Origin: Lepidodermella squamata
Taxonomy: Eukaryota > Gastrotricha
Reading direction: 5' to 3'
Assembly (NCBI GenBank): GCA_047495785.1
Contig: JBLDXI010000054.1
Coordinates: forward strand, 1,612,001 to 1,676,000
DNA length: 64,000 nt
The notes beneath the pieces were generated by a model that saw only the letters and a list, made by a program, of their open reading frames with translations, did not search any database and was not told where the DNA came from. Positions 24,491 through 36,611 of this stretch are shown in pieces; the stretch's first letter is position 1; each line of letters starts with the position of its first letter. A program made the position numbers and the translations under genes.

Positions 24491-25454
24491 TTTTTCGACT
24501 TGAATTTGGCCACTTGAGCATCGTGTGACTGGGTATAAAACAACAAAAGCGTAGTAGCCGCTATTGTTACTAAGGCTTGAATAAAAAAGTTAGCGTGAAA
24601 AAGCGTAAATATCATCACAGCATGCATCCTATTGTTCCTCGAAAAAACTCAAAAAATCATGAAAATAATAATCAATTAACGGGATTAAAAATAAATCCGG
24701 AGAAATTTGGCCCAATAACCGGGTAAAATACCGAAAATACCGAACCAGTTACCATTGGGGTTTTCCTGGTTTTCTCTGGTAGCTTTTTTATTTCTTCGGT
24801 TAAATCACGGATAAAAGATGGACTTTTCTCCCGATAAGTTAAATAAAAAAAATTATTTGAATTTGCAGAATTCAATTCGCGATTTCAATACGCGGCCAAT
24901 CTCAATCTGGCCACTGAACCTTGCTGATTGCTGATTGCTGAAGCGCGGTCATAGTTCATCGGCGCCTAAAGCGAAGCGACTGCTTGCCAGTTGCCAGACC
25001 GACAGCTCTGCAGATCAAAGCGTCGGCGGAGACATAGATTGCTTTCAGAACGTTGGCCCTTATTAATTTCCATCGGATTTTGTGTCACCATCTCCGATCG
25101 ACTATTTTCCTACGCCTTTATTACTTGTCCTGCAATTATCTGTCCCATTCTTTAATTTACCATTGTCGAGCTGCCCTTTCTTGGGGGCACAACTTACAAT
25201 TAATACATTAACAATAAATAACTGGATAAGGGCTACTGATTCATCAGCGCTCCAAGATATAAAGTAAACTGATCCAAGATTACTTTATATCTTGGAGCGC
25301 TGATGAATCAGTAGCCCGTACCCAGTCTCAGCACACCTGTCGCCATTGAGAACAGCTGTTCACTATGTCGCTGTCGCTTGTAGCAAAATCTTATCAGTGA
25401 TTGGCGTACAATTTTCTCGTTTAGAAATGAGCATAAGTCACCAGGTTCTCCAAA
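24491..25454. other. Intergenic region
   Basis: Divergent promoter space between the minus-strand GALNT gene and the plus-strand ankyrin-like gene. I see no coding sequence. It holds the perfect inverted repeat listed at 25230-25317. Confidence 0.5.
25230..25317. repeat. Perfect 38-bp inverted repeat with 12-base loop
   Basis: Bases 25230-25267 are the exact reverse complement of 25280-25317 (outer end GGGCTACTGATTCATCAGCG), separated by 12 bases. The transcript of either strand would form a 38-bp hairpin. It lies 138 bases upstream of the ankyrin-like start codon. It could be a foldback element, a small-RNA hairpin or a replication/assembly artefact. Confidence 0.8.
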
Positions 25455-26561
25455 ATGAGCCCTAAGTTCATTGCTGTTAAATTCGCCCAAGCTTGTGAAG
25501 ATGACGACCTGGCTTACTTCTCAGCCGTTCTCAACGGAGCTATTCTGTTGCTGGGGGCCGACGAAATCGCTCGAATGATATGCGCGGCAGCAAGCCACAA
25601 ATGTCTAAGCTACCTGCTTTCAACGAACCGAGTTAATTTTGGAAGAAAGTCACTTCACGAAAGTGGCCCAACGTTGGGCTGCATGTGCCTGACAGCAGTT
25701 TGCAATCCATGGATGCGGTGGAACATCACTGGTTTGCAGTACACAAATATAGGACGCCGTGGTGAAGATCGTGTCGAAGACAGAGTAAGAACTGCGCAAA
25801 TTTTACTTGATCACGGTGTCAATGTCGATTCCGCCTACAACAACGACACGGCTCTAAAATTGAGTGTAGATCACCTGCTGGATCCTTTGGTTGAACTTCT
25901 GGTAGCCCGTGGGGCGACTCTAAATGGCTTAGCATCTGCTTTGAATACCGCTTTCCACCAGGAACGTTGGAACATTGCAAAATTTCTCATCGAGGCTGGA
26001 GCGCAACCCGTGTACATCCATAACCCCGCGAACGATGCCTATTATTCTCGACTTGTACCGACATCATGCATGTTTGACATGATAATTCGAGGGAATTCAG
26101 TGGATCACATTGATACAGGAGGGGTGCAAATAACTGCTTTTCCGCGAGGCGCAAGATCCGAACTCTTCAAATCTCTTGCGATGGCTGGTTTTCTGTGCGG
26201 CGAATGCGCCAAGGACGAATATTTCACAAGCATGATAATAGCGAGATGGGCCTGTGACAGAATCAACAATGCGCATCAACTCGATTATCGCTTGTTCGAA
26301 ATTCTTCTCTTCTCAAGAATGACATCGTCATTCCACCCGGAATACTACAAGCCGGAACTTGGCGATGGCGTTGGGAGTGGTTTGCATCAACTGTTAATGC
26401 CGTGTGTGATGCAGCTTTTCCCGATGAAGTTACAGGCTATTTGCAGAATGACGATCCTCAACCGGCTGCCGACTGGCTTCAAGAAACGAGCCGAGGCTAT
26501 CGATAAAGGATTGATTAACTCCTTACCCCCTATCTTACTTGGCTATTTGAAATTTGAGTAA
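25455..26561 (+). CDS. Single-exon ankyrin-repeat-like protein (368 aa)
   Basis: An uninterrupted frame from the ATG at 25455, not interrupted by an intron unlike most neighbours. Residues ~105-190 carry ankyrin-like helices and turns (TAQILLDHGVNVDSAYNNDTALKLSV, LVELLVARGATLN, NIAKFLIEAGAQP) with the characteristic LL..GA spacing. The N-terminal part (KFAQACEDDDLAYFSAVLNGA, MICAAASHKCLSYLLS) also resembles degenerate ankyrin units. The C-terminal third is helical and unrecognised. Expected to be cytosolic and to mediate protein binding; the partner is unknown. The lack of introns could mean a retrocopy, but no poly(A) tract or target duplication was seen. Confidence 0.7.
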   Translation: MSPKFIAVKFAQACEDDDLAYFSAVLNGAILLLGADEIARMICAAASHKCLSYLLSTNRVNFGRKSLHESGPTLGCMCLTAVCNPWMRWNITGLQYTNIGRRGEDRVEDRVRTAQILLDHGVNVDSAYNNDTALKLSVDHLLDPLVELLVARGATLNGLASALNTAFHQERWNIAKFLIEAGAQPVYIHNPANDAYYSRLVPTSCMFDMIIRGNSVDHIDTGGVQITAFPRGARSELFKSLAMAGFLCGECAKDEYFTSMIIARWACDRINNAHQLDYRLFEILLFSRMTSSFHPEYYKPELGDGVGSGLHQLLMPCVMQLFPMKLQAICRMTILNRLPTGFKKRAEAIDKGLINSLPPILLGYLKFE

Positions 26562-27125
26562 CTTGAAAGATTAATTTAATTGCAGTAAACAGAGTTATTC
26601 AACAGAAGCTTCACGTAGTGTATGCCACCGCAATCAAGAATCATTGTCTAGTCGATTCATTCGAAATTGGTGCGAAAAATTAATGCTATTTCTCGGCAAT
26701 TTTTCGCATGGAATAGGAATCCAAAATTAAACCGGATAGTGGAAGGTTTTATAGTATAGAGCAAGAGGATGCAAACTGTCGGTGCGAGATCATTAGATAG
26801 GATCCGGAGAACCCGATGTTAACTAGATTGCTAATTATAGTTATTAAACCCGTGTGGGCCACATTCTCCGAAATCTACGAATTCCAGAGGTGAACTTCGG
26901 CTTTGCCCATATCAGGCGTAGTGAGTAGGAATTTCACAAAGGTTCTTATCGAATTTAAATTTCGATTCAGAGCAGCAGGAAGACGATGTTATGTCAGCTT
27001 TTTTGCTTTATTTATTCCACCCTCTACATCAAGTTGAATTTCACTCCCGTCCCTCTCGACTCTCAGGTAATATTTGTATTACCATTCACAAATTTGTCGC
27101 CTTCAAATTCAAATTCCTCTCCAAT
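26562..27125. other. Intergenic region with 3' UTR of YTCC gene A
   Basis: No gene was recognised. The right part (about 26940-27125) is the minus-strand 3' untranslated region of the gene ending at 27126. It matches the 3' flanks of copies B and C (GAGAGTCGAGAGGGA, GGAGTGAAATTCA) and contains an AATAAA signal. Confidence 0.5.
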
Positions 27126-28258
27126 TCACGCGGCACAAGCCTCTTTCACGACCTTAGCACAGGTGTACTCGATTCGGTGCTGGCCCGTACCACTGCGCTT
27201 CAGTTGGAACCGTTGCAGCAACGTGCCACCAGGGCAGTTCGGGCTATGGCTGACGAGCGAGTGGGTTTTAGGTCCTTTTTCGTCCACGAAAGCAGTCATG
27301 TGGCTTGTAGTGGTGACCTTGTCTAAGATCTGAAATGATAACAGTCCGAAAAATTAGTTGATTGATTTATAAAATTCTCACCGAGCAGCACGTGTAGTTA
27401 GCGGCAACTTGGCCGTTCGCAGGGTTCTGACGTAGCGTGAACCTGTTCAGGCCCTCGTTGGCACTGCATCGGACATCCTGCCTTTCCAGGTAGTTGGCGT
27501 CGCCATTGCCGCCATCAGTATATGCGTTCTGGACTTCGCGACATGCCACATCGGTGGGTGCAGCGCAGCAAGTGTACGAGTACTGGATGCTGGTTCCGCT
27601 TGGCTTGGTCATTTCGAATGAAGTTAGATAATTGCTGGCAGGGCATTTGATGTTGTGAAACGTGATGGCGAGCATGTGCCCATTTACGTCACTGGCTTCC
27701 GCAGTTAAATGCTTGGCATTGGAACACTTCTCGTACCACTTGGGAGTCGCTGCTCAGAAGAAAGGTGGTTTTTACTATGTATTAACCGAGGCTTTCCAAC
27801 AGGCAGATTTTCCGGTCTGCCGGTGGTGTTTCCTCTGCGCCCAGTCGATCATCAACAACCCAGCCCGAGTTTCAAGGATTGGATTGCTTTTCGTACTTCG
27901 AGAGCACAGGGGAGGCTATAATTATCTTGAATTGTTACGCAACAACCGCGAGCGCGGAAGAAACACCGGCGGGCCGGAAAATATGCTTTCAACAAAGAGT
28001 TGGACACCAGAACTGGTAAGGATCAAGAAAAATCGACATAAGCCATAAGCGTCATCCCTTGGGTACTTGATAAAGTTGGCCACAGAGATTCGTGTTCCCT
28101 ATAAAGTTTGCTATGGGCACTGATTGGAGATTGAACTGATAGATTGAACTGATACTGTCACTACCATCCCTAGCGGTTCTGCGCTCTCTGCTTTTCAACT
28201 TACCGCAGCTACAGGCAATGCATAAGGTTGCTGCAAGAACAGCCAGTCTGAAAGTCAT
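27126..28258 (-). CDS. YTCC-repeat secreted protein A, short form (208 aa)
   Basis: Exon 1 (28258-28204) encodes a signal peptide (FRLAVLAATLCIACS) nearly identical to copies B and C. The next recognisable exons are 27749-27382 and 27329-27126, equal to exons 4 and 5 of the complete copy C. Exons 2 and 3 are absent; the 454-base intron contains unrelated sequence. Because exon 1 ends in phase 1 and exon 4 starts in phase 1, the three exons join in frame (627 bases, 208 residues). Each unit has the pattern C..(G/N)..L..F.L.......I.Y.YTCC. The function is not recognised; the cysteine pattern and signal peptide suggest a disulfide-rich extracellular or mucus protein. If expression is absent it would be a pseudogene. 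Confidence 0.62.
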
Positions 28259-28639
28259 CTTATGATCGAGGTTTTAACTGAAAGTTGTATTCGAAACGAA
28301 AAAACAGATGAGTAACTAGATGACACTAGGGCCGGTCTAGCTTTTTGAGAATGTGTAGAATGGGAGTCATGTTGATCCCGGTGACAACTGAACATACTTC
28401 CTACCGAAAAAGCGCGTTGGCGAGGGCAGCATTAATAATTATGTATACAAAGTCAATTGAATTCCCATGCTAGCACATAGTCGTAGTATAGCACAAGGTA
28501 TTGTATATTAATATTAATAATATAATCGTAATTTTTATTATACACGACCATAAATATTTTATTAATAATGAGAAAAACGTAATTTGAGCATTAGTGTTCA
28601 AGTTCCCTTCTGAAACGTGAAAAAGTACTAAGCTTGCCT

Positions 28640-28860
28640 GAAATTTGCTTTTAATTATTAGTCATTGAAAAAGCCTTGTGAGAGAACGATGACACATAGT
28701 CAGAGGACGAAGAAGATCACGGAAAATAGGGAAGAAAAACCAAAAGAACGAAGATAAGGCACGTTTTAAAATGACGCAAGGCTGCAACAACAATTTCTAC
28801 TCGTGCAAGAAACCTGGCCACTACGCACGCGAGTGCCTAGAACAAGTTCCTCCTTTTACC
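28640..28860 (+). pseudogene. Gag-like CCHC zinc-knuckle relic, copy 1
   Basis: The DNA resembles 37140-37310 in each detail (acidic SEDEE stretch, then GKKNQKN, then a knuckle). Here it encodes NNNFYSCKKPGHYARECLEQ, a C-x2-C-x4-H-x4-C knuckle in which the first Cys codon has become Phe (TTC for TGC). It lies in the 5' flank of YTCC gene A, as the sister copies lie in the flanks of B and C. Interpreted as a retroelement gag fragment duplicated together with the YTCC gene. Confidence 0.55.
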
Positions 28861-28992
28861 GGAACCAAATTTCTCTCATATAAACCCTAAAACATTTTCT
28901 TTCAAGTATGTGAAATACAGGGAGTAAGGAGGTACGGTACCTCCAGCTCGAGAGGTCCAGGCAAGTCTAGCTTTTCTTGCAGACGTTCTCAT

Positions 28993-31595
28993 TTATGTCG
29001 AGGTAAACTGAATCGCCTTAATTCTGCGACGGCTTTTCAAGCCTGATCCAGCACGAGGCGTTCTCATCTTAGGAAAGAAAAGCATGCCAAGATTCAACGT
29101 GATGCAAGCAAATATCATAGCTGATATCGCGATACGTTGGTAAGAATTCTCCTTGAAAATTGCGCCAGCAATGATGCCTCCGCACCCCAGGAGCATTACA
29201 ATTCCATAGAAACAAGCTGCAGTTGTTTTCAAATCGGTAATCTTTGAAATTCGTCTCTGCAACCAAAGTCTAAGCGTCACAGATAAGTAAAAATTAAAAA
29301 CTTACCGATCTGAGTGCAAGTGCAAGAAAACCTCCTCGGAAAATCATGGCTCCGTTGATCAAGCAAGCCGCCGAAATGATAAATTGAGACATAACTGATG
29401 ATCCGAATGCTAGATTATATTTTACGACAACCCTTTCCACCGTATTCTCAATGTAATTCGCGCCAACCGTTGTCACAACCTTTGGCGGCGATACCACGAA
29501 ACAAATGAGCAACATTGTTGCGAACAAAGTCATTAACGTCGCCCCAATACCACATACTGCCATTCTCAAGCTCCCGAAACCAGATATGATCGGTGCAACT
29601 TTTACGGAGGAAAAGTCAGTCTGCCTTGAAAATCGCCCATCACTCGCCAGCATAATATCCAAGGCAGCTTTTTTCAAAGCCAGCGATGCCAACTCTAACT
29701 TGCCGGCCATACCGAAGATAAGACATGTAATTCCTAGAAAAAACATTCCAGTCGCCAGTATCGTTAGAGCTTGGAAATTCGAATCAAACAGCATGGGTTG
29801 AAGCAGAACAGAAGCAAGCAGTAGGATATTCCCAAGCAGGATGAATCGGCCAATCTCGGGGGCGGATGTTGCGATTCTTTTATTCTTTTTCCGCTCCTTT
29901 TCATGCCATATGGAAACGCCGACGCAAGTCGCGAGTAATATGACCGCGAGTATTGTGATTGTAATGTAGGCGGAAAGATCCAGAAGAGGAGATATCGCTT
30001 TCTCAACGCGAACAGTGTCTAAAGGAGGATTCCCGTTAGATGTTCTCCAGACTATAGGCGAGAGGCTGCAATTCAAAGCTTGAATCTTCGAGTAGTAAAT
30101 GCAAATTGGAAATGGTTGGACTTTGTTGTTAATTGGATCCCTTCTGAATTGAATGATTCCTTGAACCTGGCTGCCGCCCGAGTTCGTAGTTGTATTACTT
30201 TCAAAAGCGACATCTCCAACTTTGACTCTGAGGCGACTCGAGAAAAGGGCTTCTTTCATCGTACCAATAATTGAACTGGCATTTTGCTTGAACAGGTCAC
30301 CGCCAGTCGCCCATTGTGAAAGTGTTTGATTGTCTAGAAAATACTTTGTGATAAAATTGTGAAAAACGACATTTGTGTTTTAACTTACTGATTTTCAACA
30401 TACTATCCGTTTTGTCCAATACAAAAGCTGCCACCATAGTGTTATCATAGCATGCATGTCGGCGAGCGAAGCTTGATGAAGTTTCAGGCCTGTCTATTCT
30501 TGACATCAACCACTCAGTTAAGTCTGATCCTGTATTTCCAAATGAGTCCTTTTCACTGTCGATTCGCAAATCCATCAGACTGTTACAACCGAAAGCGATG
30601 ACACTCTGAAGTACTTCCTCCAACATAGCCTCTGTGCACCAATCAGTGAAGCGGGAAGGGTCATTTGGGACGAAAACGGAGGTTAATAAAGTGAGAATGA
30701 CTACATTTGGCCCAAAAAGCTGATATCGATGAAGAAAACAAGCAGTCCGAGCCGTGTTTAGCGTGTTCAGAATAATAATCCTCGGGTTCAGTCGTTTCAA
30801 GTCCGAAACAGCTTGATCAATGTATTGAGGCTCAGCTAAGGTTCCGAGAAGGTAGGGGATTTTAAAAATTCCCACGACTTTAGAGCCATTATTTCTTTCA
30901 AAATTTGCGATGAATTGCGTTTCGATCTGTCCAAAATAGTCACTGCCCTCTGATAGAATCGCGACTCGACGCCAGGCCATCAATTTGAGGAACTCATGAA
31001 GGCTGTTGTAACAAAAGCTAAGTTGAGGTTGAACGACAAAATAGTTGAGATAACGCGACCTCTGAGTATGAGGCTCGCTTTGAACTGTAGCTAAAGTAAT
31101 TCCAACGTGGTTAAAATGTTGCATTATTTGCCCCGTGTGATAGTTTGCTGTGCTGATAGAACCCAAGGTAAGCGGCAGCCGATCTGTGATGGAGTCGATT
31201 ACCTGAAGCTGGGACAGAACTTTACCAACTCCAATCGCTCTTGAAAGCTGCGGCAGGAGAAAAAAATTAAAACTTTTAATCATAGCTAATCAATTCACCT
31301 CGTCGTCGACAACATCTACAGCTAGTTCATAGCCAGGTAGCATATTCATTCTCTTTACGCTATCAAGGACGAATTTGATCCCCTCGGTACAAATGGGTCC
31401 CAGGGGTTGAACAAAGCCACCATAATTGTACGACGCCATTATACTGATAACCTTCCGACTTGTATCGTTCGGGTTGTGCGTTGAGGAGAAAATTCTCCTT
31501 TCCATTGGAGCTGACATGGGTATCTTTGCCAACGCAGAGCCATCAGTTAACATGATAACTAGCACTCGAATCATGGGAAGAATCATTGAGTTCAT
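28993..31595 (-). CDS. Class C GPCR, GABA-B-receptor-like (815 aa)
   Basis: Four exons: 31595-31299, 31247-30389, 30333-29306, 29256-28993; 2448 bases, 815 residues. A hydrophobic start (MILPMIRVLVIML) is followed by a periplasmic-binding-protein-like ligand domain (SYNYGGFVQPLGPICTEGIKFVLD; LPLTLGSISTANYHT; WRRVAILSEGSDYFGQIETQF; RIIILNTLN; ACYDNTMVAAFVLDK). Seven membrane segments follow, starting with ITITILAVILLATCVGVSIW and ending with ISAMIFACITLNLGMLFF. There is no cysteine-rich linker, as in GABA-B receptors. I chose the acceptor TTGCAG at 29257 for exon 4 because it keeps the sixth and seventh segments in frame; an upstream AG gives a non-membrane frame. Expected to signal through G proteins at the plasma membrane. 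The ligand is unknown. The C-tail is short. Confidence 0.85.
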
Positions 31596-31944
31596 TTTTG
31601 AGCTACCTGTGCTATTCGATGATCTATGTAGCTCTGCGAAATCATCAAAACATCCTGTCGATGTATTTCCTGAGCTTACCGTGTCACGCAGCTACGAACT
31701 AATTGAAATGGAGGTGTTATTGTTGGTTCACATTTCAATACGACTTCAGAGTTTAACGGATATTCTAGTCGACTATAGCTAGCTATAAATCTGACGAACT
31801 AGTTCGGAAGATAAATGTCATCAATTATTGAACATGGATTCATCAACAAGTTTAATTTTCGCCCACTTCTTTCAAAGAGCTAATGCATTTCATTCGTTTC
31901 ACGCTTCCTGACTCGGAGCGGTGAGCAATGTATTACCACTGTCG

Positions 31945-32223
31945 GCCTTCGGCCTTTGACAGTTGACGGGGAACCTCCTTTGGATGAACGCAACTGTGAA
32001 TAACATAGAGGGATTTAACAACCGCTGCCTTGTCAAGGGTCAACTCATCAGTGAACGACTGCCCGAGATAAGAAATGCAATCGTTCTGCTTGAGTGCAGG
32101 AATAACGAAGTTTTCATCAACATAAAGGTCATCCTCCACAAGTTTCCCATCCATTACGATAATTGCAACAGATTTCTTGGCGTTCAGCTCGAGGCCGATG
32201 GAATGAAACAGATCTCTAACCAT
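31945..32223 (-). pseudogene. Non-LTR reverse transcriptase fragment
   Basis: About 85 codons encode GLELNAKKSVAIIV and NDCISYLGQSF, typical of the region after the RT active site in R2-like or related non-LTR elements (LNxxKS...YLG). Both ends are truncated and no catalytic YADD box is present. It is a dead fragment. Confidence 0.6.
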
Positions 32224-34511
32224 GTTTACCTAAGTTTACTAAGTTTACTAAGTTAGTTACAACTTTCAAGGATCAAGGTGGATTCACTGATAGTAAGAAA
32301 ACATTACGTTAACATATTTATTTAACACAGATTTATGCGCACCTTAAACGACCTAAGATGTTAACCTTATTTGCTTATTTTTCGATAAAAATGACGCGAA
32401 TGCGTAAAGTGTTTGTGCGAACTGAGAATAAGCTATTGCGGTTTGTCACAGGTCACAAGTTTCATGTCGGGCATGCTGAATTCGTTCAAATCGAACGTTC
32501 GTTGCGGCATTACGCGTTTATTCGACATCAACAACGGCTCGAGCAGGCTCGGGTGCTAGCGCTCAGTGAAACCATTTCTCTGAATTTAGACTCGCGATTT
32601 TGCTCGGAGCGGCAGTAGACCAAGGCACTGATCCGACGGTGCGAAAATCGAAAATCGTGGCTAAATCAGATTTGGTGACTAATCAAGGCGCTAGCCTCCG
32701 ATAACACGTTTAGTACAGAGACGCAAAGCTAATTTTACCGTCACTTTTATGGTGCGATGACTCTTGCCGCAAAGGGCACTTACTTAGGGAAACTAACACA
32801 TCTGCGTTACCGTTCACCGTTCATGCTTTCTGTTACTAAGCATTTCGCTCTGCATCAGTAAAAATACCGTCAAATTGCGAGTCATAGCGTGCAATGGTAG
32901 CATTTTCACATTGCTCACAGAACAATAGAGATATGTTTTTTACCATCAAGTGGAACCTTATGCCACGACGCTAACAAAGTCATGACGAGTGCCTCAGGCT
33001 GCGCGCACGCTGGTTTAGCCAGTCGGTTAGCTGGTTTTTGATAGGTGGACCAGTATCCGCACAGGTACGCACAGGACGCACAGACACATATCCTCCTTGA
33101 CGACGGACAGACGGAGAGACGGAACACGACCCACGACAACGGGTATTCCCCGTCATTGGCATCAATCAAAAATATCCTGTTGGAGGCTGGGATCTTAGCT
33201 TTACGTTCATCGCATAAATGAAAGCGGCTGCTACACACTGTGAAAAAGACCCATATAGGTTGTAACACTTTTTCGTACATGCGTTATTACCCGTCACCCG
33301 CCACCCGTCACCTTGAAAGGGATGTAAACAAGCTTAAATCCGAGTTATTCAACGACGCTAACAATATTCTCATCTCCACTTCCAGTATGTTATACATGAA
33401 TGACGGCTTATCTGTCCAGGGGAATGGATTGGAAATAAAAACTTCAATTTTTCGCTGATGGAAAAGCTCTTAACGCTGTTTGGTGTAGGGGCCCTATCCC
33501 AAGCCCGACTTCGGCCCGTACGCGTTTCGGCCGGCCCGTGTGCGGTCGGACAACGGCGCTTTGCCATTCCGCGCACGGGCTTCCCTAGAACGTGCCTCTA
33601 TGCAACACGGTAAATTCAACGAATTTTACCAAATCTCGCTTGACTGCACACATTACAGTCGAGGTGTCGGCCCGAGCTCGGTGGAAAACGTTGGGTTCTC
33701 GCCGCACTTGGGCTTTCCTAGTGAATCTGGCCATAATTTGGACCTCGGCAACCGTGCGTACGACCGTCGCTCCTTTTGCTCGGGTATCATGCCTATGCCC
33801 GAGCCCGGCGGAATTAGACGTGCCCAAAAATACACTGACCTACCTATTGTTCTCTCGCTTCTTTCGGCTACGATCCTGGCCTTATGTGGTGTTAAATTTT
33901 CAAATGCGGTGCTCATTGGATAACAAATACCCTTGGCATTCAGAGATGGAATTTCAGGCAAAAATGCTGTCGTTCTCAACAAGAGATTAGGTTTATAAGT
34001 ACTGAGTAAACCCTATTTTCATGTCGAATTTCTAGGAAATTATACAAATGAACGCTTATCCGTATATTGGAATTGATTTTGATGCAAAAATGAAATTTTT
34101 GGTAACAGAGAAGCTCCAAACAAACAGAGTCACTAACGAATTTTCGTATAAGCCTTAGATGAAAATGTAGATCGTAATAAAATATGCGAATTCACCGGAG
34201 GAATTTTGATTTCACCGTGTATAACTTACAGTATAACAGAAAATTTGCCTGAAACACCGCTATTTTTGTTGCTGCTACCGCATGGCTTTCTCTCGGAGAA
34301 ATGCGTAAAATTTGCGGTGACCGTGCGGTTTTGGCGCATTTTTGGAGAAAAAAACGCGCTCGCGAAAGAAAATCGATAACGCGCAGCAGCAGTGCATTTT
34401 TATAGGAGTTCGGATTTTTATGAAACACCCTGTATGACTGCCTCAAGCTGTTCTTAGCTTTCGGTGCGACATAGGCTCTCAAAAAATGCAGCGGGCTACT
34501 CAAATGGGCAC
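32224..34511. other. Intergenic region without recognised gene
   Basis: Several short open frames on both strands have no family motif. A GC-rich patch (about 33480-33830) produces overlapping frames on both strands, which is compositional. No promoter or RNA gene was recognised. Confidence 0.45.
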
Positions 34512-34972
34512 TTCTTCCATTACATTCATTTTTTCAGGTGGACCCGACAATTAGCGGCTTAACTGCTTCTCATGTGTGAGTGCTATGACCATGGGACTTA
34601 GATTTTTAGATTCCTCAACTATAACGACGAATCGTTTTATATAAAAATTCGACTTATTTTATACTCCTGCGTTTTTTTAAATAATGCATTTGCAGTTTTA
34701 CCAAGGTTTTTTTAGGCATCAGCTTGAAGTTTCATGAATATGCAAAATTGCGATGAATCATAGCATTGCTGTCATTTTTATGAGGCAATTTTCGATAAAT
34801 GAATTTTTGCGACTCAGATCTTAAAGTTAAGAAGTTAATTTTTATATAAAACGATTCGTCGTTAGTTGAGGAATCTAAAAATACAAATCCCATGGTCATA
34901 GCACTCACACATGAGAAGCAGTTAAGCCGCTAATTGTCGGGTCCACCTGAAAAAATGAATGTAATGGAAGAA
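34512..34972. mobile_element. Foldback/MITE-like element with ~137-bp terminal inverted repeats
   Basis: Bases 34512-34649 and 34837-34972 are near-perfect reverse complements of each other (outer end TTCTTCCATTACATTCATTT; inner part GACGAATCGTTTTATATAAA), with small indels such as ACTATAACG versus ACTAACG. The 187-base centre has no coding potential. The total length of about 461 bases fits a non-autonomous foldback transposon. No convincing target duplication was seen. Confidence 0.8.
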
Positions 34973-35466
34973 TGCAGGAAAAGGCCTTGTGATTATTGCT
35001 AAAACCCCATTTTTGTCTCACACACAAAAACACAAGAATCCGCTAGTTTCGAGTCCATACTGCTATTAGTCCCAAGCATATTTCACCTCATGAAAGCGTC
35101 ATTTCTCTAGTCGATTACTTTGTAATTGGTGCGAGAGGGATGGTAGGGATCATCTCTACAAGTTCCATCGCACGGTGAAGTCAGTCAACGACCAAAGGGG
35201 GGCACTTGTATTTTACTTATGCCAAACAGTAATGCTTTCCTACTTCGCTCTCTGGGTGCGAAAATTGTGCTTAGAACAGGAATCCATATCAATTCAATAA
35301 ATTCAAACTTCAAAGTTATATAGATTCAGAGCAGGAAGACGATATTATATCAGCTTTTTCCTTTATTAATTCCATCTTCATCATTAAGCTGAATTTCACT
35401 CCCATCCCTCTCGCCGACTCTCGGGTAATATTTTTATTACCATTCTCACAATTTTCGCCTTCAATC
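34973..35466. other. Intergenic region with 3' UTR of YTCC gene B
   Basis: The right part (about 35290-35466) matches the 3' UTRs of copies A and C (GAGAGTCGGCGAGAGGGATG, GGAGTGAAATTCAGC) and holds an AATAAA signal on the minus strand. The rest shows nothing recognisable. Confidence 0.5.
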
Positions 35467-36611
35467 TCAAAAGACGGCACAGGTTGATTCAAAGCTTATA
35501 AGGCCCTCTGCTTGACGGCGTTGAAGTCGCCATCTCTGCATCAGCCCACCGTCCGCGCAGGTGAGATTATGACGTTCAAAGGACCACGTTTTGATACTGT
35601 CCTCGTTATACTTGGTGTTAACCACCTTGCTGGTGACAACACTGCTACTCGGAACCTGGATAAAAGAGAGCATGAGAAAGCTTATATGTTCATAGGGTCT
35701 CATTAGAGGATGATTTCTATAAAACAAGGCTGTTTCCCAACCCGAGAGCCCGGACCCAGGGACATATCAATTTTCGCGCTCAAGTTACAGCCCTGAACTT
35801 GCTCCTATCGGTCAGGTGCGAGTGAAACTGAGGAAAGATTCATGCTCTGTAACACTGGCCAGCAGTGCGCGAAGAAGGATCCTCGAGCTAGGGGGTATTT
35901 TCAAATGTGATAAACAAAGGGGCCCCTGTGGTATTCTTGAGAGTTTTCCACCTGGTCCCTGCGAACTGGGGGGTACGATACCCCACATTCACCCCGGTAC
36001 TTCGCGCACTGCCGGCCAGTGGGAGCGCGAGCTAGGGCGTAATTTTGGCGGGCAAATTAGTATGCGAGCCAGGCACCTTCTGAAAATCTCTTTCAGAAAG
36101 TTTCTAGCACTTTTGCGTCATGGCTCCAATACTAACCGAGCAGCAAGTGTAGGTGTACTGGATCGAAGTACCCGCAGTACTCTGGCTGAAGCCTTTCAGA
36201 ACCTCATTGGCGTTGCACTTGATATCCTGTCTGTCCAAATAGACGGCATTCCCGCTACCACCATCTGTGTTGCCATTGATAACTTGTCTGCACGTTCCGA
36301 CAGACGGGGCCTTGCAGCATTTGTAGACATACTGCAATTTATTAGCCTCCCTTACACTCCTCTGGATCGTCCACGACGTCAGGTAGCTGCCGTCGGCGCA
36401 GTAGATGCGGTGACTGCTGAGGTCTAACAAACTGCCGCTTTCAGGCTGGTAGGCGGTAGTCATAAGTGCACTCGAGCAATCGAAAGCATTCGCAGTGCTT
36501 TCTGAAAATAATATGAACCCGGAATTAGCTAATGATTGGTGAAAGAGAAAGCAACTCACGACTATAGGCGATGCCCAAAGTTACTGCAAGAACAGTCAGT
36601 CTAAAAGTCAT
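35467..36611 (-). CDS. YTCC-repeat secreted protein B, truncated after exon 3 (201 aa)
   Basis: Exons 36611-36560 (signal peptide FRLTVLAVTLGIAYS), 36501-36137 and 35655-35467; 606 bases, 201 residues. Exon 2 carries two cysteine units ending KCCKAP and YTYTCCS. Exon 3 carries VVTSKVVNTKYNEDS, CADGGLMQRWRLQR and LISFESTCAVF, then TGA. In copy C exon 3 continues and exons 4-5 follow. Here the sequence jumps from the exon-3 codons for CAVF straight into the 3' UTR shared with A and C, so a deletion removed the last two exons. The last unit also has EST in place of EYT. Possibly still a secreted two-to-three-unit protein; otherwise a decaying copy. Confidence 0.65.

Noticed and set aside
29257-29280. 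Alternative acceptor (GCTTAG) for the last exon of the class C receptor
   Set aside because: It shifts the frame and loses membrane segments 6 and 7; the TTGCAG acceptor restores them.
33480-33990. Overlapping open frames on both strands
   Set aside because: GC-rich patch with no family motif; the frames on opposite strands are mutual shadows.
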